From the NCBI GenBank assembly GCA_025966295.1, contig JAOPVD010000183.1, positions 1 through 6,863 of the forward strand: 6,863 nt of DNA, in the 5' to 3' direction. The notes beneath the pieces are model-generated. The model was not told the DNA's origin and searched no databases. It worked only from the letters and a program-made list of their open reading frames with translations. Shown piece after piece: positions 6,013 through 6,863 of this stretch. The position numbers and the translations under genes were made by a program. Source of the stretch: Frankiales bacterium (GTDB lineage Bacteria > Actinomycetota > Actinomycetes > Mycobacteriales > SCTD01). How positions within the stretch are numbered: the first letter of the stretch is position 1; each line of letters begins with the position of its first letter.

Positions 6013-6863
6013 CGGCGCCCGGCGAGGGTGTCGACCAGCTCGAGCGCGTCCTCGCAGCGGTCCAGCAGCTCCCCCACGTGGGCCTTCGTGCCCCGCAGCG
6101 GCTCCAGCGTGGGTACCCGCTGCAGCGACTCGCGTCCGACGTCGAAGATGACCGAGTCCCAGGAGGCGGCGGCGACCTGGGTCGGGAACTGCTGCAGGCA
6201 GCGGCCGCGGAAGTAGGCCCGGGTGTCGACCGGCGGTGTGCTGACGGCCGCCTGCACCTGCGCCTCGGTGACGAGGGTCTTCATGGACCCGCGGGCCACC
6301 AGCCGGTTGTAGAGGCCCTTGTCCTGCCGGACGTCGCTGTACTGCAGGTCGACCAGGTGCAGCTTGGGGGCGTCCCAGTCGAGCCCCTCGCGCTGCCGGT
6401 AGCCCTCGAGGACCTTCAGCTTCGCCACCCAGTCCAGCTCGTCGGCCAGCGACATCGGGTCGGTGGACAGCCGGTCCAGCGTGGACTCCCAGCGGACCAG
6501 CACGTCCGAGGTCTGCTCGTCGACGTCCGGCCCCAGCCGGTCCTCGACGTGCTTGCGGGCCTGCTCGCAGTACTCAATCTGCAGCTGCAGCGCGGTCATC
6601 TTGCGGCCGTCGCGCAGCGTCACCTGCTGGGTCAGCGACGGGTCGTGCGACACCGCCCGCAGCGCGCCGACCGGGGCCTCGACGGTGAGGTCGATGCCGT
6701 TCTGCCGCAGCCAGCCGTCCTCGATCATCGCGAGCACCAGGCAGGTGGTGCCGACCTTGAGGTAGGTGGAGGTCTCGGACAGGTTGGCGTCGCCGATGAT
6801 GACGTGCAGCCGGCGGTACTTCTCCGGGTCGGCGTGCGGCTCGTCGCGGGTGTTGATGATGGG
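6009..6863 (-). CDS. dop: Pup deamidase/depupylase (C-terminal part; gene enters from the right edge)
   Basis: The last 284 residues of Dop, the ATP-dependent enzyme that cleaves Pup from conjugates and, where Pup ends in Gln, deamidates it. The full family length is about 500 residues. The visible fragment starts at PIINTRDEPHADPEKYRRLH and continues with VIIGDANLSETSTYLKVGTT, both conserved in the Dop/PafA carboxylate-amine ligase-like fold. Dop is preferred over PafA because of LHLVDLQYSDVRQDKGLYNRLV, ARGSMKTLVTE, DTRAYFRGRCLQQF, AAASWDSVIFD and RVPTLEPLRGTKAHVG near the C-terminus, which match Dop and not the shorter PafA tail. The N-terminal catalytic Asp and Dop loop lie outside the window. 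The reading frame is open to the edge. It is on the same strand as pup but separated from it by two opposite-facing genes. Since Pup here ends in Glu, only depupylation should be needed. Confidence 0.96.
   Translation of the reverse strand, partial: PIINTRDEPHADPEKYRRLHVIIGDANLSETSTYLKVGTTCLVLAMIEDGWLRQNGIDLTVEAPVGALRAVSHDPSLTQQVTLRDGRKMTALQLQIEYCEQARKHVEDRLGPDVDEQTSDVLVRWESTLDRLSTDPMSLADELDWVAKLKVLEGYRQREGLDWDAPKLHLVDLQYSDVRQDKGLYNRLVARGSMKTLVTEAQVQAAVSTPPVDTRAYFRGRCLQQFPTQVAAASWDSVIFDVGRESLQRVPTLEPLRGTKAHVGELLDRCEDALELVDTLAGRR

Noticed and set aside
6009..6863. Assignment of the right-edge gene as pafA
   Set aside because: The NTRDEPHAD and RRLHVI motifs are shared by PafA and Dop, but the C-terminal segments (LVDLQYSDVR, ARGSMK, AAASWDSVIFD, LEPLRGTKAHVG) are those of Dop.
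1..6863. CRISPR arrays, tRNA or rRNA genes, transposases, or attachment-site repeats bounding the 3249-6012 pair
   Set aside because: No spaced direct repeats, RNA gene signatures or transposase motifs were seen, and no obvious direct or inverted repeats flank the inserted pair by eye. An alignment search would be needed to exclude short or degenerate ones.

Overview
The window is high-GC DNA with strong G/C preference at third codon positions. It carries a Pup-proteasome locus of the kind found in actinobacteria: dop, pup, prcB and prcA are all recognisable from conserved protein motifs. I infer an actinobacterium and cannot name a genus from the sequence alone.

Layout, right to left on the minus strand. 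The C-terminal part of dop (depupylase) enters from the right edge and ends at 6009. After an interruption come pup (3151-2942), prcB (2945-2133, overlapping pup by 4 nt), prcA (2101-1406) and, only 7 nt after prcA, an FKBP-type peptidyl-prolyl isomerase lipoprotein (1398-877). A 131-nt gap follows, then the N-terminal 248 codons of a cytoplasmic multi-HAMP signalling protein, probably a sensor histidine kinase, which runs off the left edge.

Two plus-strand genes lie between dop and pup, facing the opposite way. The first (3249-5201) encodes a 650-residue exported protein of unknown function with ten cysteines. The second (5206-6012) starts 4 nt later and encodes a 268-residue alanine-rich coiled-coil protein. 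Its stop codon overlaps the dop stop codon in a shared CTAG. The pair therefore breaks the usual dop-pup-prcB-prcA run: pup-prcBA-FKBP must start from its own promoter, probably in the 97-nt divergent gap 3152-3248, which it shares with the secreted-protein gene.

How the genes work together. Pup is the protein tag; it already ends in Gly-Gly-Glu, so it should be ligation-competent without deamidation. Dop removes the tag. PrcB is the proteolytic beta subunit with its Thr nucleophile, and PrcA forms the gated outer rings that dock the ATPase. The ligase PafA and the ATPase Mpa/ARC are not in this window. The FKBP lipoprotein and the two inserted genes are linked by position only; no proteasome function is visible in their sequences.
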